A stretch of 5,739 nt of DNA from an uncultured Lachnospiraceae bacterium (GTDB taxonomy: Bacteria > Bacillota > Clostridia > Lachnospirales > Lachnospiraceae), in assembly GCA_902803355.1 (NCBI GenBank), contig CADCPP010000114.1:1-5739 (forward strand), read 5' to 3'. Positions 1 to 5,739 of the stretch are shown here, one piece after another. How positions within the stretch are numbered: position 1 is the stretch's first letter; the number at the start of each line of letters is the position of its first letter. The position numbers and the translations under genes are program-made. The notes below the pieces were generated by a model. The model was not told the DNA's origin. It did no database searches and worked only from the letters and a program-made list of their open reading frames with translations.

Positions 1-9
1 GATGCACAA

Positions 10-82
<73 letters not shown>

Positions 83-93
83 TTTTTATTGCC

Positions 94-118
94 CGGGGGA
101 TGATTCCTCCGTTTTTTT
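94..118 (+). terminator. Rho-independent terminator after tRNA-Thr
   Basis: CGGGGGA (94-100) pairs with TCCTCCG (105-111) around the four-base loop TGAT, with one G-T pair, and is followed directly by seven Ts (112-118). This is a canonical intrinsic terminator. It would end the tRNA transcript and insulate it from the peptidase promoter that begins at 123. The T6 run at 82-87, right at the tRNA 3' end, has no separate hairpin except the tRNA itself. Confidence 0.8.
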
Positions 119-122
119 ATCC

Positions 123-151
123 TTGAAACTCTGTCCCGCACGGGATATAAT
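123..151 (+). promoter_or_regulatory. Sigma-A type promoter for the M16C peptidase gene
   Basis: A -35 box TTGAAA (123-128) and a perfect -10 box TATAAT (146-151) are separated by exactly 17 bases. Initiation is expected near 158, giving a leader of only about 20 bases before the ATG at 180. No operator-like inverted repeat overlaps it clearly. Its position four bases after the upstream T-run makes it the obvious start of a separate transcription unit. Confidence 0.82.
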
Positions 152-179
152 AAAACAAATGAACCTTTTGGAGGGAGTT

Positions 180-3100
180 ATGCGAAAACTGATCAGTTTG
201 CTCCTGGCATTTGCATTGGTGCTTTCCCTTGCTGCGTGCGGGAAGTCCCCGGCGCCTTCGACGGAAAAAACGTCTTCGCCGGAAAGCACGGCGGCAACGC
301 AGGAAGCTGCGGAAAGCAAGACCGAACCGGTGGAGAGCACGCAGGAATCCACGGCAGAAAGCCCGGAAGGGGACGTGATCCCCGATAATCTTGCTGCGGG
401 GGAACTGCCTGCAGTCGGCGACGTGATCTGCGGCTTTGAAGTGAAAGAGATCCGTGAGGAACCGATCCTTGGCGCCTCCGTGGTATATCTCGTGCATAAA
501 AAGACCGGGGCCGGCGTGATGTATATCGCCAACGACGATATGAACCGCTATTTTGCCCTGACGTTCGGGACGCAGCCGATCGATGATACCGGGCTGCCGC
601 ATGTGTTCGAGCATGCCACATTAAGCGGATCGGAGCGCTATCCCAGCGCGGATCTGTTCATGAATCTGTCCTATCAGTCCTACAACACCTTGATGAATGC
701 GTACACGATGGACCGGATGACGATGTTCCCGCTCGGAAGCATGTCGCAGGATCAGCTGCTCGCGCTCGCGGATTATTATATCGATTCCTGCTATCATCCG
801 ATGATTATGAAGGACGAGAGCATCTACCGGACCGAGGCCTGGCGCTACAATCTGGCCGATGCCGACGCAAAGCTGACGATCGAAGGCACGGTCTACAGTG
901 AAATGCTCGGCGCGACCACGCTGGAAAGCCAGGCATATCTGAACGCGATGCAGGATGCGCTGCCCGGCTCCCGCCTGGGCTACAGCTACGGCGGCAATCC
1001 CGACGCGATCCCGGAAATGACCTATGAAAAGCTGAAGGCTTATCACGAACTGTATTACCATCCCTCGAACTGTCTGGCGCTGCTGTACGGGCAGGTGGAC
1101 AATTATACGGAGTTTCTGCGGCTTCTGAATACGGAATATCAGAATTATGAACGCCGTGAGTTTAGCGTGGAAGATCCGGCTTATGAGCCCCTTAAGGAAA
1201 GCGTGGAAAACTCTTACGCCTTCCCGGTGGAAAAAGGCTCTTCCGCTCAGGACAAGACCACGATCATCTATTCTGTCGTGCTTCCGGAGGAGGCCTGGGC
1301 AGACAGCATGGTGCTGTCCTATCTGACGGGCTTCGTCACGGCAGAGGGCAGTGAACTGTCAGGAAATCTGAGGCGGCTCTTCCCTTCGGCCGCCTTCAGC
1401 AGCGGGCTGGAGATCGCCGGACCGGTCCCGGTCGCCGTGTTCCAGCTGGACAATGCGAATCCTGAAGATGCCAAGAAGTTCCGCGAGGAAGTCGATAAGG
1501 CCCTTGCGGAGATCGCGAAGAACGGCATGGCGAAGGATATGCTGGACAGCTATGCGTCTTCCTTTGAACTGAGCGAACTGCTCGTCAGGGAAAACAGCTC
1601 CGTCGGAGAAGGGATCATCACTTCCGTGGGCTATGATGCGCATATCTTCGGGGACGTCTGGTACTACTTTGATTATGAGGAACAGGCAAAGAATCTCGTG
1701 CGCTGGAACGAAGACGGCAGCTATGCTTCACTTTGCGCGAAATATTTCGGCAAGGATGCCGTGACAGCCCTGACCGTGACCTATCCGGAACCCGGTCTCA
1801 GGGAGGAAAAGGATGCAGCGCTGGCCGATAAGCTGGCCAGGGTCAAGGAAGCCATGTCGGCGGAAGAGATCGAGACGCTGGTTGCGGAAAGCAAGAGAGA
1901 AGCCGAGGAAGATCCCGGAACGGCAGAAATGGTGAAGGCGCTGACGGTGGTCGACACGGCCTCCCTTCCCGAAGAAGTCCGGATCTATGAGGTCAATGAT
2001 GAAACGAACGAGCTGGGGGTCCGCTACATTGAAGCGGAGGCCGGAGTGTCCGGCGTCGGACGCGTAGCAGTCAACCTGGACATTTCCTGCCTGGACGAAG
2101 AAGAACTGATGTATGCCAAGCTCTATAAGGACCTGATCGGGTACCTGGATACCGACGATCACCTCCGCAGCGAGCTCTCAACACTCGCGACCCGCTATCT
2201 GAGCGACGGCAATATCTATGTTATGCTGCAGCAGACGCCGGACAAAAGTGTGAATCCGTATCTGCAGTTTGTCTGGACGGCGCGCGATGAAGATCTGGAA
2301 ACCGGCTACGGTCTGATGGAGGAAATGTTCTTCAGGCTGAAGCTGAGTGATATAAGCCGCATCAAGGACGGCGTGAACGCGCTGTTGACGGCTGCCCGTT
2401 CCGACGTAAACGGCGCCCCTTATAATGAGGTGATCCGCCGCTCCCTGACCGGCATGTCCGAGGTATATGCCTACTCGGCTTACCTGGGCGGCATTTCCTA
2501 TTTTGACTTCCTGACCGAAGTGGCCGGGCAGCTGCAGAGCGATCCGAAGGTGATCACCGACAAGCTGCTGTCTCTGCGGGACAAAGTGGCTTCGCGAAAC
2601 GGTGCCGTGATCGAGTTTGCCGGAAGTGCGGAAAGCGCGGCCCTGAACCGGAAGCTGGCAGATGCCTGGATGACCCGCCTTGCAGGAGAAGCGCGGGAAA
2701 AAGCTGAGTGCAGCATTCCGGTCTATGAGCAGAACGAAGCGATCGTGATCGACAGCAGTGTCTATTACAACGGGATCTCGGCCTCGTATGAGATGCTCGG
2801 GATCGAAAAGGATGATGAATCGTTCGAGACGACCGTGCAGCTTATGGCGGCAGAAGTGCTGTCGCAGATCGTGTCGGATAAATTCCTGATCCCGCAGCTG
2901 CGCGACGGCAAAGGCGTTTACAGCATTATCCATTATGCCTCGGATGCCGGTGTCTATCTCTGCACGTACCGCGATCCGAACGTGGCAGAGACCTTCAGGA
3001 TCTATGAGAGTCTGCCGGAACAGATCAAAAAACTGGAACTGACGCAGGAAGATCTGGATGGTTATATCCTTTCGGAATATTCGGTGCTGGCGGAACCGGC

Positions 3101-3842
3101 CGGGGAACTGACCGGCGCGATGAATGCCGCAGGCTACGTCCTCTCCGGGACCGACCAGGAGGAGGTCGTGGAACAGATGAAGGCCTTGAAGACCCTGACT
3201 CCGGAAAAGATCGCCGCATGCCTGGATCTGTACGAAAAACTGGTCGAAAAAGGCTTCCGCTATACAGCCGGCGGCATGTCCGGGATCAATGACAACGCGG
3301 ACATGTATGATGAGATCCTGAACCCCTTTGGGGCTGAGGAAAAGCCCGAGATGTCGTTCACGGACGTGTCCGAAGACCGCGAAGAATATGACGCGATCTG
3401 CTTTGCCTATGAAGAAGGCACGATGATGCCGCTCGGAGAGGATGTCTTCGGTGTGGATGAACACGCCCGCGTCGGAGAGCTGGCCGCGTATCTTTACATG
3501 CTGCTCGGCGGCGATTACAATGAGGAAGAAGCACTGAGCTTTCTGCAGGGCTATAAGATCTTCTCGGTCATGAAGAAGGTGTCAGACGAACTGACCCGTA
3601 CGGAAGCCGCACAGGCGCTGATGAAGCTGCTGAAGGCGGCGCAGGTGGAAGTGGACGATGCCAAACCGCAGGAGACGCTGGAGGATGGCGATACGCTTCC
3701 CGAGGCTCTTGCCTGGGCGCTGGGTCACGGGTACCTGAAGCCTCATGCGGACGACGGCGGCAAGCTGTGGGCAGACGGCAAGACCCCGATCACCCGTGCG
3801 GAGCTTGCATGGCTGGAATATATCTTCTACACGGAAGAGTAA
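180..3842 (+). CDS. Secreted lipoprotein: M16C (PreP-like) zinc metallopeptidase with C-terminal SLH-like repeats
   Basis: Predicted cell-surface metallopeptidase of the insulinase superfamily, M16C group, which cleaves peptides inside a closed chamber. The ATG at 180 is chosen because GGAGGGAG (170-177) precedes it and it opens a lipoprotein signal peptide: MRK, a hydrophobic core, then lipobox LAAC with Cys20. The in-frame codons at 123 and 159 overlap the promoter or expected transcript start. Residues 22-65 are a Ser/Thr/Glu/Pro-rich spacer. Zinc-site motif HVFEH gives His141, Glu144 (general base) and His145; the third ligand is Glu241 in VYSEM, 96 residues on, as in PreP. The downstream half keeps Arg908 and Tyr914 (LRDGKGVY), matching the substrate-binding Arg/Tyr pair of M16 enzymes. 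Residues about 1058-1216 are three degenerate SLH repeats. Its 1220 residues exceed the roughly 1000 usual for M16C because of the leader and SLH region. It is monocistronic, between a promoter and terminators. Family assignment is firm; substrate is unknown. Confidence 0.93.
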   Translation: MRKLISLLLAFALVLSLAACGKSPAPSTEKTSSPESTAATQEAAESKTEPVESTQESTAESPEGDVIPDNLAAGELPAVGDVICGFEVKEIREEPILGASVVYLVHKKTGAGVMYIANDDMNRYFALTFGTQPIDDTGLPHVFEHATLSGSERYPSADLFMNLSYQSYNTLMNAYTMDRMTMFPLGSMSQDQLLALADYYIDSCYHPMIMKDESIYRTEAWRYNLADADAKLTIEGTVYSEMLGATTLESQAYLNAMQDALPGSRLGYSYGGNPDAIPEMTYEKLKAYHELYYHPSNCLALLYGQVDNYTEFLRLLNTEYQNYERREFSVEDPAYEPLKESVENSYAFPVEKGSSAQDKTTIIYSVVLPEEAWADSMVLSYLTGFVTAEGSELSGNLRRLFPSAAFSSGLEIAGPVPVAVFQLDNANPEDAKKFREEVDKALAEIAKNGMAKDMLDSYASSFELSELLVRENSSVGEGIITSVGYDAHIFGDVWYYFDYEEQAKNLVRWNEDGSYASLCAKYFGKDAVTALTVTYPEPGLREEKDAALADKLARVKEAMSAEEIETLVAESKREAEEDPGTAEMVKALTVVDTASLPEEVRIYEVNDETNELGVRYIEAEAGVSGVGRVAVNLDISCLDEEELMYAKLYKDLIGYLDTDDHLRSELSTLATRYLSDGNIYVMLQQTPDKSVNPYLQFVWTARDEDLETGYGLMEEMFFRLKLSDISRIKDGVNALLTAARSDVNGAPYNEVIRRSLTGMSEVYAYSAYLGGISYFDFLTEVAGQLQSDPKVITDKLLSLRDKVASRNGAVIEFAGSAESAALNRKLADAWMTRLAGEAREKAECSIPVYEQNEAIVIDSSVYYNGISASYEMLGIEKDDESFETTVQLMAAEVLSQIVSDKFLIPQLRDGKGVYSIIHYASDAGVYLCTYRDPNVAETFRIYESLPEQIKKLELTQEDLDGYILSEYSVLAEPAGELTGAMNAAGYVLSGTDQEEVVEQMKALKTLTPEKIAACLDLYEKLVEKGFRYTAGGMSGINDNADMYDEILNPFGAEEKPEMSFTDVSEDREEYDAICFAYEEGTMMPLGEDVFGVDEHARVGELAAYLYMLLGGDYNEEEALSFLQGYKIFSVMKKVSDELTRTEAAQALMKLLKAAQVEVDDAKPQETLEDGDTLPEALAWALGHGYLKPHADDGGKLWADGKTPITRAELAWLEYIFYTEE
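3351..3827 (+). other. SLH-like triple repeat encoded at the 3' end of the peptidase gene
   Basis: Repeat 1 (residues about 1058-1110) starts with FTDVSEDREEYDAI, the typical SLH opening, and ends in ARVGELAAYLYMLL where ITRAE-x(2,3)-hydrophobic is expected. Repeat 2 (about 1115-1152) has a shortened front half and ends LTRTEAAQALMKLL. Repeat 3 (about 1168-1216) contains LPEALAWALGHGYL and ends ITRAELAWLEYIFY. Three such repeats are the normal number needed to form an SLH unit that binds pyruvylated secondary cell-wall polymer in Firmicutes. Repeats 1 and 2 deviate from consensus, so actual wall binding is inferred and not certain. Confidence 0.75.
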
Positions 3843-3880
3843 GGGCTGCTGCATTAGCGCACACATCATATATACGGAGA

Positions 3881-3905
3881 ACGGCTTCCTCAGGGAGGCC
3901 GTTTT
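3881..3905 (+). terminator. Rho-independent terminator 1 after the peptidase gene
   Basis: ACGGCTTCC (3881-3889) pairs with GGAGGCCGT (3894-3902) around loop TCAG, with one G-T pair, and runs into TTTT (3902-3905). The stem can be extended by pairing the A and G bases just upstream with the T run. It lies 38 bases after the TAA stop. The T-tract is short (TTTTCTGT), so it may be leaky, which could explain the second hairpin that follows. Confidence 0.75.
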
Positions 3906-3914
3906 CTGTATCCG

Positions 3915-3938
3915 AAAGCACGCCGCAGCGTGCTTTTT
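3915..3938 (+). terminator. Rho-independent terminator 2 after the peptidase gene
   Basis: AAAGCACGC (3915-3923) pairs perfectly with GCGTGCTTT (3928-3936) around loop CGCA, with a T5 run at 3934-3938. It sits only nine bases beyond the first terminator's T-tract, making a tandem pair. An outer CCGAAA/TTTCGG match (3912-3917 and 3942-3947) could extend or compete with this hairpin. Confidence 0.8.
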
Positions 3939-4064
3939 GAGTTTCGGAGATCCCGGAATGAAAGACGGGAGATGAAGAAAATTACCGTCGTTTTTCTCCC
4001 CAGAACAAAGCTTAGCCGGCACCACCGGGAAAACGTGAAAAAGTGTGAAAATGCCGCTTTTCCT
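3939..4064. other. Non-coding stretch between terminators and second promoter
   Basis: No convincing gene is present; the longest ATG-started reading frames here lack a ribosome-binding site or end within a few codons. A weak hairpin GACGG/CCGTC (3964-3968 and 3985-3989) is followed by GTTTTT and could be a third, poor terminator, but its loop of 16 bases makes this doubtful. The right part contains short A-tracts and a GTGAAAA direct repeat, listed separately. Confidence 0.6.
4030..4051 (+). repeat. Phased A-tracts and 10-bp-spaced GTGAAAA direct repeat upstream of promoter
   Basis: GTGAAAA occurs at 4035-4041 and again at 4045-4051, one helical turn apart. Together with AAAA at 4030-4033 this makes three A-tracts with centres 8.5 to 9.5 bases apart. 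The block ends 14 bases before the -35 box at 4065. It could act as an UP-like element or bent DNA, or be a direct-repeat binding site for a regulator. The pattern is directly visible; any function is inferred. Confidence 0.4.
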
Positions 4065-4092
4065 TTGACTTTGACCTGAAATCCGTTATAAT
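4065..4092 (+). promoter_or_regulatory. Sigma-A type promoter for the RDD/ABC operon
   Basis: The -35 box TTGACT (4065-4070) and perfect -10 box TATAAT (4087-4092) are 16 bases apart. A second TTGACC at 4071-4076 would leave only 10 bases and is too close to serve. Initiation near 4099 gives a leader of about 70 bases. No other promoter is visible before the RDD gene. Confidence 0.8.
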
Positions 4093-4098
4093 GATACA

Positions 4099-4169
4099 AG
4101 GGATAGGAGGGCCGGCGTCTGACGGCGTATCGGAACCGGGAGAAAAATAAGAACAGGCAGGAGCATGAT
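4099..4169 (+). promoter_or_regulatory. Leader (5' UTR) of the RDD/ABC operon
   Basis: About 70 transcribed bases precede the RDD start. The left half is GC-rich, with small self-complementary pieces (GCCG 4111-4114 with CGGC 4123-4126; CCGG at 4112-4115 and 4136-4139), none long enough to call a riboswitch or attenuator. AGGAG (4159-4163) is the ribosome-binding site, six bases before the ATG at 4170. An out-of-frame ATG at 4165 lies even closer to that site but does not open the RDD frame. Confidence 0.5.
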
Positions 4170-4931
4170 ATGGGCTTTGAAATTCAAAAGGCGGGATTCT
4201 GGAAGCGTGCTTCTGCTTTTTTGCTGGACATCATTCTTCGCGGCATCCTGACAGTCGGCATATTGACCCTGTTGTCCGCAGTGAGCGGCTATGATGCGAA
4301 AACACAGCGGATGCAGGAGAAATACGACGCGTACAGCACACAGTACGGCACCGACCTCGGCATCAGTGAAGAGCAGTACAACGCTCTTCCCAAGCAGGAC
4401 CAGGAAAAATACATGGCGGCTTACAAGGCCCTGACGCATGATGAGGAAGCGGTGACGCTCTATCAGCAGGTGGTGAAGATGTCCCTGTTCCTTCTGAGCA
4501 TCAGCATTTTCCTTGCGTGCGTGATCCTGGAATTTATCGTTCCCCTGCTCCTGAAGGAGGGCCGTACGCTCGGTAAGAAGGTCTTCGGCCTATGCGTGGT
4601 CCATACGAACTGCGTACGCATGGAACCCGGCGCGATGTTCATCCGCAGCCTGCTGGGGGTCTACACCGTGGAGACCATGATCCCCGTACTGATCCTGGTC
4701 ATGCTGTATTTCAACATGGTCGGCATTGCCGGCACGGCTATCCTGCTTGCGATGCTTCTGCTCCAGATCATTCTGCTTGCCGCCACGCAGAATAACCAGC
4801 TCATCCACGACCTTCTGGCTCAAAGCGCGGTAGCCGATTATCAGAGCCAGCCCATTTACGCGACACTTGAAGAGCTGAATGCAGCCAAGGCTAAAAAGGC
4901 AGCCGAGGCGGCAAGGATCACTCCCTATTGA
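4170..4931 (+). CDS. RDD-family integral membrane protein
   Basis: This 253-residue protein has the marks of the RDD family, whose molecular role is mostly unknown and often guessed to be in transport. The first helix (about 17-38) is preceded by the signature Arg13 and contains Asp20 (WKRASAFLLD). A second helix spans about 104-128. The cytoplasmic motif GRTLGKKVFGLCVV (131-144) and FIRSLLG (157-163) follow. Two more hydrophobic segments cover about 164-205, then LIHDLLAQSAVAD (211-223) with Asp214 and Asp223. Positive charges put the N-terminus, the GRTLGKK loop and the C-terminus inside, so the hydrophilic segment 40-103 should face outside. The tail (233-250) is an Ala/Lys/Glu-rich helix. 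The ATG at 4170 has AGGAG six bases upstream. It is the first gene of an apparent operon, 37 bases before a sugar-importer ATPase, which suggests but does not show a role in uptake or membrane homeostasis. Confidence 0.88.
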   Translation: MGFEIQKAGFWKRASAFLLDIILRGILTVGILTLLSAVSGYDAKTQRMQEKYDAYSTQYGTDLGISEEQYNALPKQDQEKYMAAYKALTHDEEAVTLYQQVVKMSLFLLSISIFLACVILEFIVPLLLKEGRTLGKKVFGLCVVHTNCVRMEPGAMFIRSLLGVYTVETMIPVLILVMLYFNMVGIAGTAILLAMLLLQIILLAATQNNQLIHDLLAQSAVADYQSQPIYATLEELNAAKAKKAAEAARITPY

Positions 4932-4968
4932 TCAACAACCACCATAGCAATAAAGAGAGAAGAGAGCC

Positions 4969-5739
4969 ATGAAAGTTGTATTGCAAAACCTGACCAAGAT
5001 CTTCCCGAACCGGAAAAAGGGAGGGGATGACGTCGTCGCCGTCAATGATTTCAGCTTTGAGATCCCCGACGGCAAACTGGTCGGCCTGCTCGGCCCTTCC
5101 GGCTGCGGCAAGAGTACGACCCTGTACATGATCAGCGGCCTGCAGAAGCCGACCGGCGGCAAGATCTTCTTCGGCGACATCGATGTCACGCAGCTGGAGC
5201 CGGAAAACCGCGGGGTAGGACTGGTCTTCCAGAACTATGCCCTGTATCCTCACATGACGGTCAAACAGAACATACTGTACCCGCTGCAGAACCTGAAGGG
5301 CAGCGACAAGATGACCAAGGAACAGATGCTGGAGCGCGCGGTCGAGGTGGCCAAGATCGTGCAGATCGACGAGCTCCTAGAAAGAAAGCCCCACGAACTG
5401 TCGGGCGGCCAGCAGCAGCGTGTCGCGATCGCGCGTGCTCTGGCGAAGATGCCCCGGGTCCTGCTGCTGGATGAACCGCTGTCCAACCTTGACGCCCGCC
5501 TGCGGCTCCAGACCCGTGAAGAGATCCGCCGCATTCAGAGAAAGACCGGGATCACCACCGTCTTCGTCACGCACGACCAGGAAGAGGCCATGAGCATCTC
5601 CGATATGATCGTGGTCATGAAGAAGGGCGTGGTCCAGCAGATCGGCGCGCCGCAGGCCGTTTATGACAGCCCGGCGAACCTGTTCGTTGCGAAGTTCCTC
5701 GGCACCCCGCCCGTCAACGTCTTCGAAGGCGAGATCAAA
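4969..5739 (+). CDS. Sugar ABC importer ATP-binding protein, MalK/UgpC/MsmK type (3' truncated by window)
   Basis: This cytoplasmic ATPase subunit would power a carbohydrate (CUT1-type) ABC importer. The visible 257 residues contain all nucleotide-binding motifs: Walker A GPSGCGKST (42-50), Q-loop VFQNYALYPHMTV with Gln88, signature LSGGQQQR (144-151), Walker B VLLLDEP (164-170), D-loop SNLDA (172-176) and switch His202 in VTHDQEEAM. The segment QQIGAPQAVYDSPANLFVAKFLGTPPVN (by parts, 223-250) is typical of the MalK/UgpC group and leads into the C-terminal OB-fold regulatory domain, which is missing because the window ends. Family members are usually about 360-375 residues. The ATG at 4969 follows the purine-rich AGAGAG (4961-4966), a weak ribosome-binding site, so translation may partly depend on the RDD gene 37 bases upstream. 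No terminator lies between them. MsmK-like subunits can serve several importers; the sugar cannot be told from the sequence. Permeases and a binding protein are expected downstream. Confidence 0.95.
   Translation, partial: MKVVLQNLTKIFPNRKKGGDDVVAVNDFSFEIPDGKLVGLLGPSGCGKSTTLYMISGLQKPTGGKIFFGDIDVTQLEPENRGVGLVFQNYALYPHMTVKQNILYPLQNLKGSDKMTKEQMLERAVEVAKIVQIDELLERKPHELSGGQQQRVAIARALAKMPRVLLLDEPLSNLDARLRLQTREEIRRIQRKTGITTVFVTHDQEEAMSISDMIVVMKKGVVQQIGAPQAVYDSPANLFVAKFLGTPPVNVFEGEIK

Noticed and set aside
123..179. In-frame upstream extension of the peptidase gene (TTG at 123, ATG at 159)
   Set aside because: The extension overlaps the promoter boxes; the 159 ATG would sit at or next to the expected transcript start without a ribosome site, and both would put extra residues before a perfect lipoprotein signal peptide. 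The ATG at 180 has GGAGGGAG at the right distance.
2178..3464. Long open frame on the minus strand (428 codons) inside the peptidase gene
   Set aside because: It lies wholly antisense to a gene with an intact catalytic site. Its product is rich in His, Arg, Phe and Gln with no recognisable domain, as expected from reading GC-rich codons backwards, and no promoter or ribosome site was found for it.
3958..3989. Third terminator or short peptide gene after the tandem hairpins
   Set aside because: The hairpin has only five pairs and a 16-base loop, and the ATG at 3958 runs for just five codons before a stop.
4028..4041. Possible catabolite-repression (cre) site upstream of the RDD/ABC promoter
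   Set aside because: The stretch GGAAAACGTGAAAA matches the central AACG but misses at least three key positions of the consensus and lacks the palindromic right half.
3582..4099. Minus-strand open frames across the intergenic region
   Set aside because: They run through both terminator hairpins and the phased A-tracts and, on the left, into the antisense of the SLH-encoding region; the products are low-complexity basic sequences with no family resemblance.
4111..4140. Riboswitch or attenuator in the RDD/ABC leader
   Set aside because: Only four-base complementary pieces are present, with no terminator-like T-run and no recognisable riboswitch core in a leader of about 70 bases.

Overview
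The window looks like chromosome from an anaerobic Gram-positive bacterium, most likely a mid-GC member of the Clostridia (Lachnospiraceae-like). This placement is inferred from three things: a lipoprotein ending in S-layer-homology-like repeats, Firmicute-style purine-rich Shine-Dalgarno sites, and near-consensus sigma-A promoters with short hairpin/T-run terminators. No mobile element, CRISPR array or integrase is visible. Everything that can be supported reads on the + strand.

Layout. (1) Positions 10-82 are a complete tRNA-Thr (anticodon GGU), followed by a hairpin/T7 terminator ending at 118. (2) Four bases later a strong promoter begins (TTGAAA, 17-base spacer, TATAAT). It drives a single large gene (180-3842) for a 1220-residue secreted lipoprotein. 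This protein is an M16C-type zinc metallopeptidase (PreP/Cym1/falcilysin group of the insulinase superfamily) with an intact active site, followed by three SLH-like repeats. (3) Positions 3843-4169 are non-coding and hold two consecutive terminator hairpins, then phased A-tracts with a 10-bp-spaced GTGAAAA direct repeat, a second good promoter (TTGACT, 16, TATAAT) and a leader of about 70 bases. (4) The second transcription unit starts with an RDD-family membrane protein (4170-4931). After 37 bases comes an ABC ATPase of the MalK/UgpC/MsmK sugar-importer type (4969 to the window end), cut off by the window edge before its stop.

How the parts work together. The peptidase gene is a one-gene unit, closed by terminators on both sides. 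It probably degrades peptides at the cell surface. The RDD gene and the ATPase gene are probably co-transcribed and open a carbohydrate-uptake operon whose permeases and binding protein would lie beyond the right edge. I see no functional link between the two units beyond adjacency.

The most unusual object is the peptidase: it carries a lipid-anchor signal at one end and SLH-like repeats at the other, around a complete M16C catalytic core. The rest is well-organised but ordinary chromosome; I do not see a convincing new multi-gene system here.
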